The position numbers and the translations under genes are program-made. 64,000 nucleotides of DNA from Caldilineaceae bacterium. GTDB lineage: Bacteria; Chloroflexota; Anaerolineae; Caldilineales; Caldilineaceae. The notes below the pieces were generated by a model. The model was not told the DNA's origin and did no database searches. It was given only the letters and a program-made list of their open reading frames with translations. The DNA lies in contig JACKBC010000026.1 in the NCBI GenBank assembly GCA_020634755.1, positions 1 through 64,000 of the forward strand, in the 5' to 3' direction. The stretch's first letter is position 1. Each line of letters opens with the position of its first letter. Shown here piece after piece: positions 34,910 through 42,997 of this stretch.

Positions 34910-35866
34910 TTGTTTGCCATTGAAACTCGCGACTTAACCCGGCGCTATGGTCAATTTATCGCCGTGGATGATCTTAATTTACAGGTGCCGGTGGGCGCGC
35001 TGTTTGGGCTCATTGGCCCCAATGGCGCGGGCAAAACCACCACGCTGCGCATGTTGGCCGGCTTACTGGAGCCCAGCGGCGGCGAAATCCTGCTCAACGG
35101 CCAAAAAGCTCAGATCGACGGCAAGACCTTCCGCCAGCAGATTGGCTATATGCCCGACTTCTTTGGCGTCTATGAGGATATGCTGGTCTGGGAGTATCTG
35201 GACTTCTTTGCGCGCTGTCATCATGTACCCACGGAGCGCCGCCGCCAGCTCACCGGTGAGCTGCTCGACCTGGTGGACCTGGCGGACAAACGCGCGGAAT
35301 ATGTGGAGTCGCTCTCGCGCGGCATGCGTCAGCGACTTTGCTTGGCCCACGCCCTGGTGCACGACCCGCAGATTCTGCTGCTAGATGAGCCGGCATCGGG
35401 GCTGGACCCACGCGCGCGGGTCGAAATGCGCGAGCTGCTGCGCGAGCTGGGCGCCATGGGCAAAACCGTGGTGGTTAGTTCACACATCCTGGCCGAGCTG
35501 GCCGAAATGTGCGATCAGGTGGGCATTATTCAGCACGGCAAGCTGGCGGCCAGCGGCCCCGTCAGCGAGATTGCCCGCCGCGCCAATGCTGGCCGCCTTT
35601 TGCAGATCGCGGCGCTGGCGGATTTTGCCACGGTTGAACGCACGTTGGCAGCCCAGCCGGGCATTGGTCGCATCCTGGAGCTGCCCGGTCGTAACGCCCC
35701 CGATGAACAGCACCACCTGCGCATAGAAGCCGAATTTGTGGGGGATGATGGCGCAGTGGCCCATTTGCTCAATACGCTCGTCCACGCCGACATTCCCATT
35801 TTGTCGTTTACCGAAACCGCAGGCGATCTGGAAGAGATTTTCCTGCAATTGACGGAGCCGCAATAA
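34910..35866 (+). CDS. ABC-2 type transporter ATPase subunit
   Basis: A 318-residue ATPase of the CcmA/NatA group. A TTG start at 34910 is chosen because AGGAGAG lies 7 bp upstream and the family homology begins there (FAIETRDLTRRYGQFIAVDDLNL). Motifs are Walker A GPNGAGKTT (about 38-46), signature 'SLSRGMRQRL' and Walker B 'ILLLDEPASGLDP'. A C-terminal domain of about 90 residues follows, as in transporters where this ATPase powers an ABC-2 permease. It lies 11 bp after the GATase-like gene and 48 bp before the permease gene. Confidence 0.93.
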   Translation: MFAIETRDLTRRYGQFIAVDDLNLQVPVGALFGLIGPNGAGKTTTLRMLAGLLEPSGGEILLNGQKAQIDGKTFRQQIGYMPDFFGVYEDMLVWEYLDFFARCHHVPTERRRQLTGELLDLVDLADKRAEYVESLSRGMRQRLCLAHALVHDPQILLLDEPASGLDPRARVEMRELLRELGAMGKTVVVSSHILAELAEMCDQVGIIQHGKLAASGPVSEIARRANAGRLLQIAALADFATVERTLAAQPGIGRILELPGRNAPDEQHHLRIEAEFVGDDGAVAHLLNTLVHADIPILSFTETAGDLEEIFLQLTEPQ

Positions 35867-35914
35867 TTAGTCGGTCGCACTGGCGGAAAACCATTTTCTA
35901 GCGGAACAATATCT

Positions 35915-37468
35915 ATGCAATTGAGCATCAACCCGATCATTATCAAAGAGCTGCGCTCGCGCATGCGCGGGGCGCGGGCCTTTGTGCTCCTAACCGTCAT
36001 GCTGCTGCTGCTGGCCGGCTTCACCTATGGCCTTTACCAATTTTCCATGGTGGCGGCGGGCTACAGCACGGTATTGAGTCCGGTTGTGGGCCGCTCACTT
36101 TTTACCGGTCTGGCGCTGGCCGAGCTGCTAATCATCTGTTTTATTACGCCCGCGCTGACCGCCGGGGCCATTAGCGGTGAACGCGAAAAGCTCACCTACG
36201 ATATGCTCATGACCACGCCGCTCTCAGCCGGCGCGATTCTGTGGGGCAAACTGTTCTCGGCGCTGAGCTATGTGCTGCTGCTGATCTTTGCCGCCATTCC
36301 CATTGCCAGCCTGGTATTTATTTTTGGTGGGGTTGCGCCGCGCGAAATGCTCAATGCGTTGCTGGTGCTGGTGGCAGTGGCCATTACGTTGGGCGTCATC
36401 GGTATCTTTATGTCGGCATGGCTGGGGCGCACCGGCCGCGCCACCATTGGCAGCTATCTCGTGGTGCTGCTGCTGATGATAGCGCCCGTGGCGGCCTACA
36501 TTGCCACCGGCGTGATCAACCAGGCCGAGCCGCCCCGCGAGCTGCTCATCCTCAATCCGCTCAGCGCGCTCCTGTCGGTCATGGCCGCCAGCGCCATGTC
36601 CAACGGCCCGCTGGACATTCTGATTGGGCTGGGCGCGGCTTTGGGCGGCAACCTGGGCCGGTTGACCGGTCAGGCCACCGGCGCCCCGCGTCCGCTCTTT
36701 CACTATTCGCTGCCCATCTATGCGCTGCTTTCGATTGTGCTGTATGTGGCCGCCATTCAGCTGGTCAAGCCTGCCCGGCGCCGCATCAATAAATGCGAAA
36801 TAGGCGGTGCGGTTTTGGCCGCATTGGCCTTGGCGGCCATAGCCGTAGCCTTCTTTCTTACAACAGCCGATCAATATAGTGCGTATAGCCCGCTACGGCC
36901 CGGGCTGGATAATGGCGTGGCCATGTCGGGACAAGCGCCACCTGCGATTTTGGTGGAGCCGCCCATACCGACGGCTACGCCGGCGGCGCCCGCTGAGCAA
37001 CAGGTCGATACACCCGCGCTCAGCGCGCTGACCGATGTCGATCGCGCCGCCCTTTACGCCCTCGCCATTCAGCAAACGTTTGCAGCATCCCTGTTGCCCA
37101 CGGCAGAAGTGGCTGCGCCCACCTATCACATCCTGACCACTACAGATGACACCATTGCTTTTCCCGATGGCCCCATTTCCGCCACGGTTGAACTGACTCA
37201 AACCGTTCAGGACGCCATCACCATCCAGCTGGGACAGCAAGGCGCCCAGGAGGCCATTTGGGTGGCCGACGCGCAAGATGCAGCAGAAGCTCCGCCAGCT
37301 ATTTACCAGGTGACGCTCAGCAACCTGCACGCCTGGGCCGACGACGCCATTTTGGTCTCCGTCAAAATCAGCGGCAATGATCATGCATGGGGGCGCAGCT
37401 ACGCCATGCACCGAAACAACCAGGGCTGGCGCAGCGAGCGCGAACCGGTCGCCACTTGGGACAAATAA
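35915..37468 (+). CDS. ABC-2 permease with C-terminal extracytoplasmic domain
   Basis: A 517-residue protein. The first ~320 residues are an ABC-2 permease ('MQLSINPIIIKELRSRMRGARAFVLLTVMLLLLAGFTYGLYQF', 'TAGAISGEREKLTYDMLMTTPLSAGAILWGKLFSAL') with about seven TM helices. A Pro/Ala/Thr-rich linker (about 345-365) then leads to a soluble tail of about 150 residues rich in beta-like patterns, ending in 'RSYAMHRNNQGWRSEREPVATWDK'. Permeases of this group normally stop after the last TM helix, so the tail is an addition facing outside. The stop (37466-37468) is 5 bp before the next gene. Confidence 0.85.
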   Translation: MQLSINPIIIKELRSRMRGARAFVLLTVMLLLLAGFTYGLYQFSMVAAGYSTVLSPVVGRSLFTGLALAELLIICFITPALTAGAISGEREKLTYDMLMTTPLSAGAILWGKLFSALSYVLLLIFAAIPIASLVFIFGGVAPREMLNALLVLVAVAITLGVIGIFMSAWLGRTGRATIGSYLVVLLLMIAPVAAYIATGVINQAEPPRELLILNPLSALLSVMAASAMSNGPLDILIGLGAALGGNLGRLTGQATGAPRPLFHYSLPIYALLSIVLYVAAIQLVKPARRRINKCEIGGAVLAALALAAIAVAFFLTTADQYSAYSPLRPGLDNGVAMSGQAPPAILVEPPIPTATPAAPAEQQVDTPALSALTDVDRAALYALAIQQTFAASLLPTAEVAAPTYHILTTTDDTIAFPDGPISATVELTQTVQDAITIQLGQQGAQEAIWVADAQDAAEAPPAIYQVTLSNLHAWADDAILVSVKISGNDHAWGRSYAMHRNNQGWRSEREPVATWDK

Positions 37469-37473
37469 CGCCG

Positions 37474-39180
37474 ATGAGTCTGTTGAATTCAATGCAAGCC
37501 AATACGGTGACGTCAACCCCACAGCTGCTCAGCGACTTACATCGCCTGGGCCGGCGGCAGCGCGTGCGCGCCGGCTGGCGCTGGCTGCAACGTACGTTGT
37601 GGATGGCCGCCACGGCGGCGCTGCTCATCCAGCTGGCTGGCCGCCGCTGGCCGCTGGCCCAGCTCACCCAGTGGACGCTGTTCCCTTTTGCGCTGTGGCT
37701 GCTCGTCATCTTTTTCTACACCCTTCTGCGGCGCAGAACCGCCATGCAGACCGCGCGCCAAGTGGATGCTGAGCTGGGGCTCAAAGAGCAGCTGGCCACG
37801 GCGCTGGAGCTGACGCAGGCCGCGCCCAATGCGCTTGATGATGTGTCTACAATCCTGGTGGAAAAACAGCGGGTGCATGCATCGAGCGTGGCGCAACAGA
37901 TCACTAACGCGCAACTGCCGCTTCCCTTCCTGCGCAAACCACTGCTGGCCGCGGGCGTCTGTCTGCTGGCCATCATGGCCTTGCGCCTGCTGCCCAATCC
38001 CATGGATCAAGTGCTGGCCGAACGCGCCGCCATTGCCCAGGCCGCGCAGGAGCAAGCCGCGCGCATGGAGACATTGCGCCAAGAGGTGGCGAATTCCATG
38101 CAACTTCCGCCGGCCGAAAAAGAGGAATTGCTGCGCCAGCTCGATGAACTGGCTCAACAGTTGCGCGCCAACCAGGGCGACCGGGAAGACGCGCTGGCCG
38201 AATTCTCTAAGCTGGCCGAAGCGCTGCGCCAAAAGGTAGATCCCGCAGCCGCCAGTCATCAACAAGCGCTGGATGCGTTGGCTGCGCAGTTGCAAGCGCT
38301 GGCCCAGAACCAGCCCAACAACAACTCGCCCCAAGATGGAGCGGAAGCACTGCAACAGCTTGCAGCATCCCTTGCCGAGTTGACGCCAGAGGGTCAAACA
38401 GAGCTGGCCCAGGCGCTGGCGCAGCTGGCCAACGAAGCCGGGCAAAGCGGCCAAAGCGATCTGGCGCAAACGCTTTCTGCGCTGGCCCAAGCCGTGCAGC
38501 AAGGTGATGCCGCGACGGCAGCCAGTGCAGCCCAAAGCGCGGCAGAGCAACTTGCACAAAGTCAAGCCGCTTTATCTACGCAGGCCGCACTGCAGCAGAC
38601 GCTGGATCAAGTGCAATCGGCCCGTCAAGCCTTGGCGCAATCGGGACAGGCACCGCAAAGTGGCAGAGCAGCTGGCCAGAGTGGTCAGGGTCAACAAGGC
38701 CAGCAGACGGGGCAACAGGGGCAGGGACAGCAAGGCCAGGGACAGGCCAACAGTCAACAAGGGCAGGGACAAGCGAGCGGTCAACAAGGCCAAAATCGTG
38801 GCCAGGGCGCTGGTCAAGGCGGCGGCGGTTCGCAAGCCAGCTCGGCGCCGCCCAGCACCAGCAGTGGCCGCCCCAACCGGCTGCCGGGCGCAACGGACGC
38901 CATGAGCAGCAACGCTGAAGATCAACTTTACGTGCCGTGGGAACGCCAGCCCACAAATGGTGTAGAACTCTTTATCCCCGGTCAGGATACGGGGCAGGGC
39001 CAAAGCCAGGTCAACACCCAAAAGGATCCGCTGCCCGGCGCCGCGGCGCCGGGGCGCATCCCCTATCAGCAGGTTTATCAACAGTACCGCGACGCAGCCA
39101 ACCAGAACATGGAGCAGAGCGAAATTCCGCCCGGCTTGCGCGACTATGTGCGCGACTACTTTAGCCAGCTAGAACCGTGA
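37474..39180 (+). CDS. Membrane protein with long coiled coil and Gln/Gly-rich region (DUF4175-like N-terminus)
   Basis: 568 residues from the ATG at 37474, 5 bp after the permease stop; no ribosome site, so it is probably coupled. TM helices lie at about 41-57, 67-86 and 155-173. Between them, 'QVDAELGLKEQLATALEL' matches the motif seen in DUF4175-like proteins. Residues about 180-400 are a helical, Ala/Gln-rich coiled coil, followed by a Gln/Gly-rich low-complexity run (400-450), a PSTSSGRP linker (460-467) and a conserved-looking tail ('YQQVYQQYRDAANQNMEQSEIPPGLRDYVRDYFSQLEP'). The tail type is found in proteins associated with MoxR/VWA clusters, but no such genes are here. Last gene of the cluster. 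Confidence 0.8.
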   Translation: MSLLNSMQANTVTSTPQLLSDLHRLGRRQRVRAGWRWLQRTLWMAATAALLIQLAGRRWPLAQLTQWTLFPFALWLLVIFFYTLLRRRTAMQTARQVDAELGLKEQLATALELTQAAPNALDDVSTILVEKQRVHASSVAQQITNAQLPLPFLRKPLLAAGVCLLAIMALRLLPNPMDQVLAERAAIAQAAQEQAARMETLRQEVANSMQLPPAEKEELLRQLDELAQQLRANQGDREDALAEFSKLAEALRQKVDPAAASHQQALDALAAQLQALAQNQPNNNSPQDGAEALQQLAASLAELTPEGQTELAQALAQLANEAGQSGQSDLAQTLSALAQAVQQGDAATAASAAQSAAEQLAQSQAALSTQAALQQTLDQVQSARQALAQSGQAPQSGRAAGQSGQGQQGQQTGQQGQGQQGQGQANSQQGQGQASGQQGQNRGQGAGQGGGGSQASSAPPSTSSGRPNRLPGATDAMSSNAEDQLYVPWERQPTNGVELFIPGQDTGQGQSQVNTQKDPLPGAAAPGRIPYQQVYQQYRDAANQNMEQSEIPPGLRDYVRDYFSQLEP

Positions 39181-39192
39181 GTAATTTGGGAT

Positions 39193-39290
39193 TTATAACT
39201 CATGTTACGCAGCGACAACCGGTCCGCTAGAGACAAACAGGAACGTCGGCGAGCCAACTTTCCGCCAGGCTTGCGTAACATAAGTTATAA
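39193..39290 (+). mobile_element. Family B element, copy 2, with 19-bp inverted ends
   Basis: The ends TTATAACTCATGTTACGCA (39193-39211) and the inverse of TTATAACTTATGTTACGCA (to 39290) differ at one base, giving a 98-bp MITE around the 76-bp core (39204-39279). It is followed at once by another copy. Confidence 0.75.
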
Positions 39291-39382
39291 CTCACGTTAC
39301 GCAGCGACAGCCGGTCTGCTAGAGACAAACAGGAACGTCGGCGAGCCAACTTTCCGCCAGGCTTGCGTAACATAAGTGATAA
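39285..39382 (+). mobile_element. Family B element, copy 3, tandem with copy 2
   Basis: Shares TTATAA (39285-39290) with the preceding copy and ends AAGTGATAA at 39382. The core 39296-39371 is nearly identical to copy 2, which suggests a recent tandem event or nested insertion into the end sequence. It fills the gap between two converging genes. Confidence 0.75.
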
Positions 39383-39398
39383 GGTATTTCCATCCGCC

Positions 39399-40046
39399 TC
39401 ACGTCCCGATCAGCTCATCATACTTGCGTTTAACTTCTTGAATGTCCTGCCACATAAGCGCTTTGGGCGAACCGGGGGTACGGGCCGGGTTGCGCAGCAA
39501 GTAAGCCGGATGGAAGATGGGCATGACCCAGTGGCCATCCACTTCATGCCATTGACCGCGCATTTTGGTGATGCCGCGCTTGGTCTCATTGAGAATGGAC
39601 TGCATGGAAACGCCACCAGTGAGCAACATAATTTGGGGATCCACCAGTTCAATTATGCGCAAGAGATAGGGCTTGTAATACTCAATTTCGGCGCTGGTCG
39701 GCTTGCGCACAGAACGCCCGCCCTCCCCTGGCGGCATCCGAAAGACCGAGTTTGTAATAAACACGTCCTCTTCCGAATTCAGCCCCACCGAATCCAAAAT
39801 CTGGTCCAGCAGCTTACCCGATGGTCCCACAAAGGGCTTGCCCTGCTTATTTTCCTGTGGCCCCGGTGCTTCGCCCACCACCATCAACTTGGCCGCTGGA
39901 TTGCCGCGGCAGATCACCATATTGGTGCCGGCGGGATAGAGCGGATCGTCCGTCATGGCGTTCATGCCTTGGATTACCTCATCGAGCGTCTCCCACTGGG
40001 CAATCTGCGCCAAACGCGCTTCCGATACAACATTTTCAGACGACAT
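39399..40046 (-). CDS. Family 4-like uracil-DNA glycosylase lacking the Fe-S cysteines
   Basis: 215 residues from the ATG at 40046, preceded by GGGAGGCATCC; an in-frame extension of 54 residues upstream overlaps a dispersed repeat and is rejected. Motif A is VVGEAPGPQENKQGKPFVG (56-74), motif B is HPAYLLRNP (179-187). Canonical family 4 enzymes hold a 4Fe-4S cluster with four Cys; here only Cys46 exists, and 'KCRPP' is FRMPP (102-106). It therefore belongs to a cluster-free subgroup. It should excise uracil from DNA, but activity is not assured without the cluster. Convergent with the preceding operon. Confidence 0.88.
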   Translation of the reverse strand: MSSENVVSEARLAQIAQWETLDEVIQGMNAMTDDPLYPAGTNMVICRGNPAAKLMVVGEAPGPQENKQGKPFVGPSGKLLDQILDSVGLNSEEDVFITNSVFRMPPGEGGRSVRKPTSAEIEYYKPYLLRIIELVDPQIMLLTGGVSMQSILNETKRGITKMRGQWHEVDGHWVMPIFHPAYLLRNPARTPGSPKALMWQDIQEVKRKYDELIGT

Positions 40047-40188
40047 GGATGCCTCCCATCTAGTCATTGAAATCCCTGCATTCGAGGATGGCTCTGCGAC
40101 ATACACAACCGCCATCATACAATCCTTACAGGTCAGACTACAGCCATGTAGCAGCCTGTTTGGATCGATTTGCGGGCCTATCGTATAA

Positions 40189-40275
40189 TCAGTAGATCGC
40201 AATGGCAAGAGATAGAATCGGATTCAACTATAAGGACCGACGCCTAGATCGCCAATACCGTTGCGGTGTACGGAT
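40189..40275 (+). repeat. Dispersed repeat family E, copy 3
   Basis: Begins AATCAGTAGATCGCAATGGC, includes GACCGACGCCTAG and ends CCGTTGCGGTGTACGG, in register with 3573-3668. A short palindrome GCTACGC-AA-GCGTAGC follows at 40311-40326, upstream of the aminotransferase gene. Confidence 0.6.
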
Positions 40276-40367
40276 AATGCCAACGTTATCGAAACGTAAA
40301 ATATGCAAGAGCTACGCAAGCGTAGCCGTTGCGATGTCTTGATGATAAAACAATTATAACATCCATT

Positions 40368-41552
40368 ATGAGCAATCCAAGTTCAACGCATCCAATCCAG
40401 ACCATCCCCCTGGTTGATCTCAAAGCCCAATATGCGGCCATCGGCCCCGATGTGGACGCCGCCATGCAGCGCGTATTGCAAAATACAAGCTTTATTATGG
40501 GCGCTGAAGTGAGCCGTTTTGAAGAAGCCTTTGCCGCCTTTTGTCAAGCCGAATTTTGTGTGGGCGTGGGTAGCGGCACCTGCGCGCTGGAATTGACCCT
40601 GCGCGCGCTGGAAATCGGTCCCGGTGATGAAGTGATCACCGTGGCGCACACCTTTATTGCCACCGCCGAAGCCATTAGCACCGTGGGCGCTATCCCCGTC
40701 TTTGTGGACATTGACCCCCTCACCTATACGCTGGATCCAGCCCGGCTTGCTGACGCCATTACGCCGCGCACGCGCGCCATTATGCCGGTGCATCTTTATG
40801 GTCAGCCGGCCGATATGGATGCCCTGCGCGCCCTTGCGGCAGCGCACAATCTATACCTGATTGAAGACGCCGCGCAGGCTCACGGCGCCACCTGGCGCGG
40901 CCAATCCACCGGCCTGTTGGGTGATGCCGCCTGCTTTAGCTTTTACCCCGGCAAAAATTTGGGCGCCTATGGAGATGCCGGTGCAGTGGTTACCAACAAC
41001 GCCGAGCTGGCCAAGAATGTAGCCATGTTGCGCAATCACGGCCGCACCGGCAAATATCTACACGAGATCAAAGGCTTTGGCCATCGCATTGACGCCCTGC
41101 AAGCCGCCATCCTGGCCGCCAAGCTGCCCTATTTGGCGCAGTGGAACAGCGCGCGCCAGCATCTGGCCGCGCGCTATACCGAACTCTTGCAGCCGCTCTG
41201 CCGCTCTGCCCGCCCGCTCATGCTGCCGCACGTTGCCGACCACGCCGTGCCGGTCTGGCATCTCTACGTAATCTGTACGCCTGCGCGCGATGAGCTGTTG
41301 GACCATTTGCGGCAGCGCGGCGTTGAGGCCAGCATTCACTATCCCATACCGCTGCACCTCCAGCCCGCGTATGCCGAATTGGGCTACAAACCGGGCGATC
41401 TACCCGTCACCGAAGGCGTGGCCAACCAGTGTCTCAGTCTGCCCATCTATCCCGAAATGACCCCCGGCCAGCAGGATTATGTAGTGGAGCAGATTGCAGA
41501 CTTTTTCGCGCAAACCACGGTTGCAGAGCCATCCTTGGCCCACATTGCCTAA
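40368..41552 (+). CDS. DegT/DnrJ/EryC1/StrS-family sugar aminotransferase
   Basis: A 394-residue PLP enzyme of the nucleotide-sugar aminotransferase group (fold type I). ATG at 40368 is the only in-frame ATG ahead of 'IPLVDLKAQYAAIGPDV'. Conserved blocks include 'CVGVGSGTCALELTLRALEIGPGDEVITVAHTFIATAEAI', 'IEDAAQAHGATW' and the PLP-lysine region 'CFSFYPGKNLGAYGDAGAVVT'. It would aminate keto-sugars bound to a nucleotide, for surface glycans or natural products. The next gene, 34 bp downstream, is a glycosyltransferase, which supports a glycan role. Confidence 0.93.
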   Translation: MSNPSSTHPIQTIPLVDLKAQYAAIGPDVDAAMQRVLQNTSFIMGAEVSRFEEAFAAFCQAEFCVGVGSGTCALELTLRALEIGPGDEVITVAHTFIATAEAISTVGAIPVFVDIDPLTYTLDPARLADAITPRTRAIMPVHLYGQPADMDALRALAAAHNLYLIEDAAQAHGATWRGQSTGLLGDAACFSFYPGKNLGAYGDAGAVVTNNAELAKNVAMLRNHGRTGKYLHEIKGFGHRIDALQAAILAAKLPYLAQWNSARQHLAARYTELLQPLCRSARPLMLPHVADHAVPVWHLYVICTPARDELLDHLRQRGVEASIHYPIPLHLQPAYAELGYKPGDLPVTEGVANQCLSLPIYPEMTPGQQDYVVEQIADFFAQTTVAEPSLAHIA

Positions 41553-41586
41553 ACAAAGAGCGCCTGCAAAAGGGCCAAATTACTCA

Positions 41587-42546
41587 ATGTCTCCAGCATC
41601 CAAGTACGAAGCTTGCACCCCAGCCATCTCTGTCGTTATCCCCGCGCGCAACGAGGAAGGTTCAATTGCGCAGGTAGTGGAGCGCAGCTTTGCCGCCTTT
41701 GCCGAGTTGGGGTGCAGCGGCGAAGTGCTGGTGGTCAATGACGGCAGCACCGATGGCACGGGCGCTCTCTTGGACGAGCTGGCCCAGACGTATTCCGAAT
41801 TGCGCATCTTTACCCACCGCCGTGGCCGCGGCATGACTGCGGCCCTGCAAAAAATGTTCAGCGCCAGCCGTGGTGATATTGTGATTCTAATCCCCGCCGA
41901 TATGGAGTCTGACCCGCTGCTGGACGTGCCGGCGCTGGTTAATCACATGCAGACGGCCAATTTAGATGTAGCCGCGGGCTGGCGCCAGGGGCGCAAAGAC
42001 GGCAAGGTGTTGGCCAGCAAAATCTACAACTTTGTTATGCGCAACATGGCGGGGGTCTCCGTCCACGACGGCAACTGGATCAAGGCCATGCGCCGCGAGG
42101 TCATCGAGAGCCTGCCGCCACTGCGCAGCGATTGGCATCGCTTTATCCTCATGATCGCGGCGCACCAGGGCTTTGCCATTGGTGAAACGCCCACCTTCTA
42201 TCGCCCTCGCGAGTCGGGCAGCAGCAAATTTGGCCTGGCGCGCATCCCCATTAGCCTGCTGGACGTGCTGGTGCTGAAATTTTTGCTCACCTTTAGCCAA
42301 GCGCCCATGCGCTTTTTTGGTGGGCTGGGCCTGGCGGGGCTCTCCATCAGCGCGCTGGTCTTTATCTTTCTCACTTTCCTCTATGTGCTGACCGACACGC
42401 AGAAGCGCCCCATTTTTCTAGCCGCCGGCATCCTCACCGTGATCAGCGTGCTGCTGCTGCTAGTGGGGTTCCTGGCTGAACTGATTGTAACGCAGGGAGA
42501 GCGCATCGCGGCGCTGGAGCGAGAACGGGATAGCATCCGCGATTGA
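41587..42546 (+). CDS. GT2-family glycosyltransferase with C-terminal TM helices
   Basis: 319 residues from the ATG at 41587. The GT-A fold begins 'AISVVIPARNEEGSIAQVVERSF', with acidic ligands in 'VLVVNDGSTDGTGALLDEL' and 'DIVILIPADMESDPLLD'. The C-terminal end has two TM helices (about 237-262 and 275-300), as in polyprenyl-phosphate mannose synthase or ArnC relatives. It would transfer a sugar from a nucleotide to undecaprenyl phosphate at the membrane. It forms an operon with the DegT aminotransferase. Confidence 0.9.
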   Translation: MSPASKYEACTPAISVVIPARNEEGSIAQVVERSFAAFAELGCSGEVLVVNDGSTDGTGALLDELAQTYSELRIFTHRRGRGMTAALQKMFSASRGDIVILIPADMESDPLLDVPALVNHMQTANLDVAAGWRQGRKDGKVLASKIYNFVMRNMAGVSVHDGNWIKAMRREVIESLPPLRSDWHRFILMIAAHQGFAIGETPTFYRPRESGSSKFGLARIPISLLDVLVLKFLLTFSQAPMRFFGGLGLAGLSISALVFIFLTFLYVLTDTQKRPIFLAAGILTVISVLLLLVGFLAELIVTQGERIAALERERDSIRD

Positions 42547-42716
42547 ATCTTTGGAAGTTTATTCCGTATTCGGTTGTAAAACCATAAATAATTGAACATT
42601 TCGCAGGGGAATATTATTCATAGCTTTACAGAGCCCAATGGTATCATATAGGAACAACATCATTTACCTGAAACACAAGGATAAATGGTACAGGTACTTT
42701 CCAATTACTAGGTTCG

Positions 42717-42853
42717 GTTGACATTTGAATCCCAGCGATTGAAATCGGTATCTACTACATGCGAACCGGCTATAGCCAGTTCGCATGTAGTGCGCTTTAG
42801 CATACTTTGGCTGGCAGATTGGCATTCAACGCTAGGCTACACAGAATGTCAAC
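42717..42853 (+). mobile_element. 137-bp MITE (family D), copy 1
   Basis: Ends GTTGACATTTG and GAATGTCAAC are inverted repeats. An internal hairpin (ATGCGAACCGGC...TTCGCATG, 42759-42786) is flanked by 'GCGCTTTAGCATACTTTGG'. A copy of exactly the same length lies at 63750-63886. It marks the left edge of an AT-rich island. Confidence 0.8.
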
Positions 42854-42997
42854 ATGCCCTGGCACGTATTCAAAAGCATATTGAAATTGGCTTTGTATGT
42901 ATTTTAAGAATCCAGTTATTTTTTATCGCTCATCCTTCAGATAGAATATAAGCCATTTTATGTAAGGCTCCTTGGAATCTATATCGCGCCTGTAAAT

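Noticed and set aside
40047..40208. 54-residue extension of the uracil-DNA glycosylase
   Set aside because: It enters a family E repeat and lacks a ribosome site; the ATG at 40046 has GGGAGG upstream.
41494..41586. 31-residue N-terminal extension of the glycosyltransferase
   Set aside because: It overlaps the aminotransferase end; family homology begins after the ATG at 41587.
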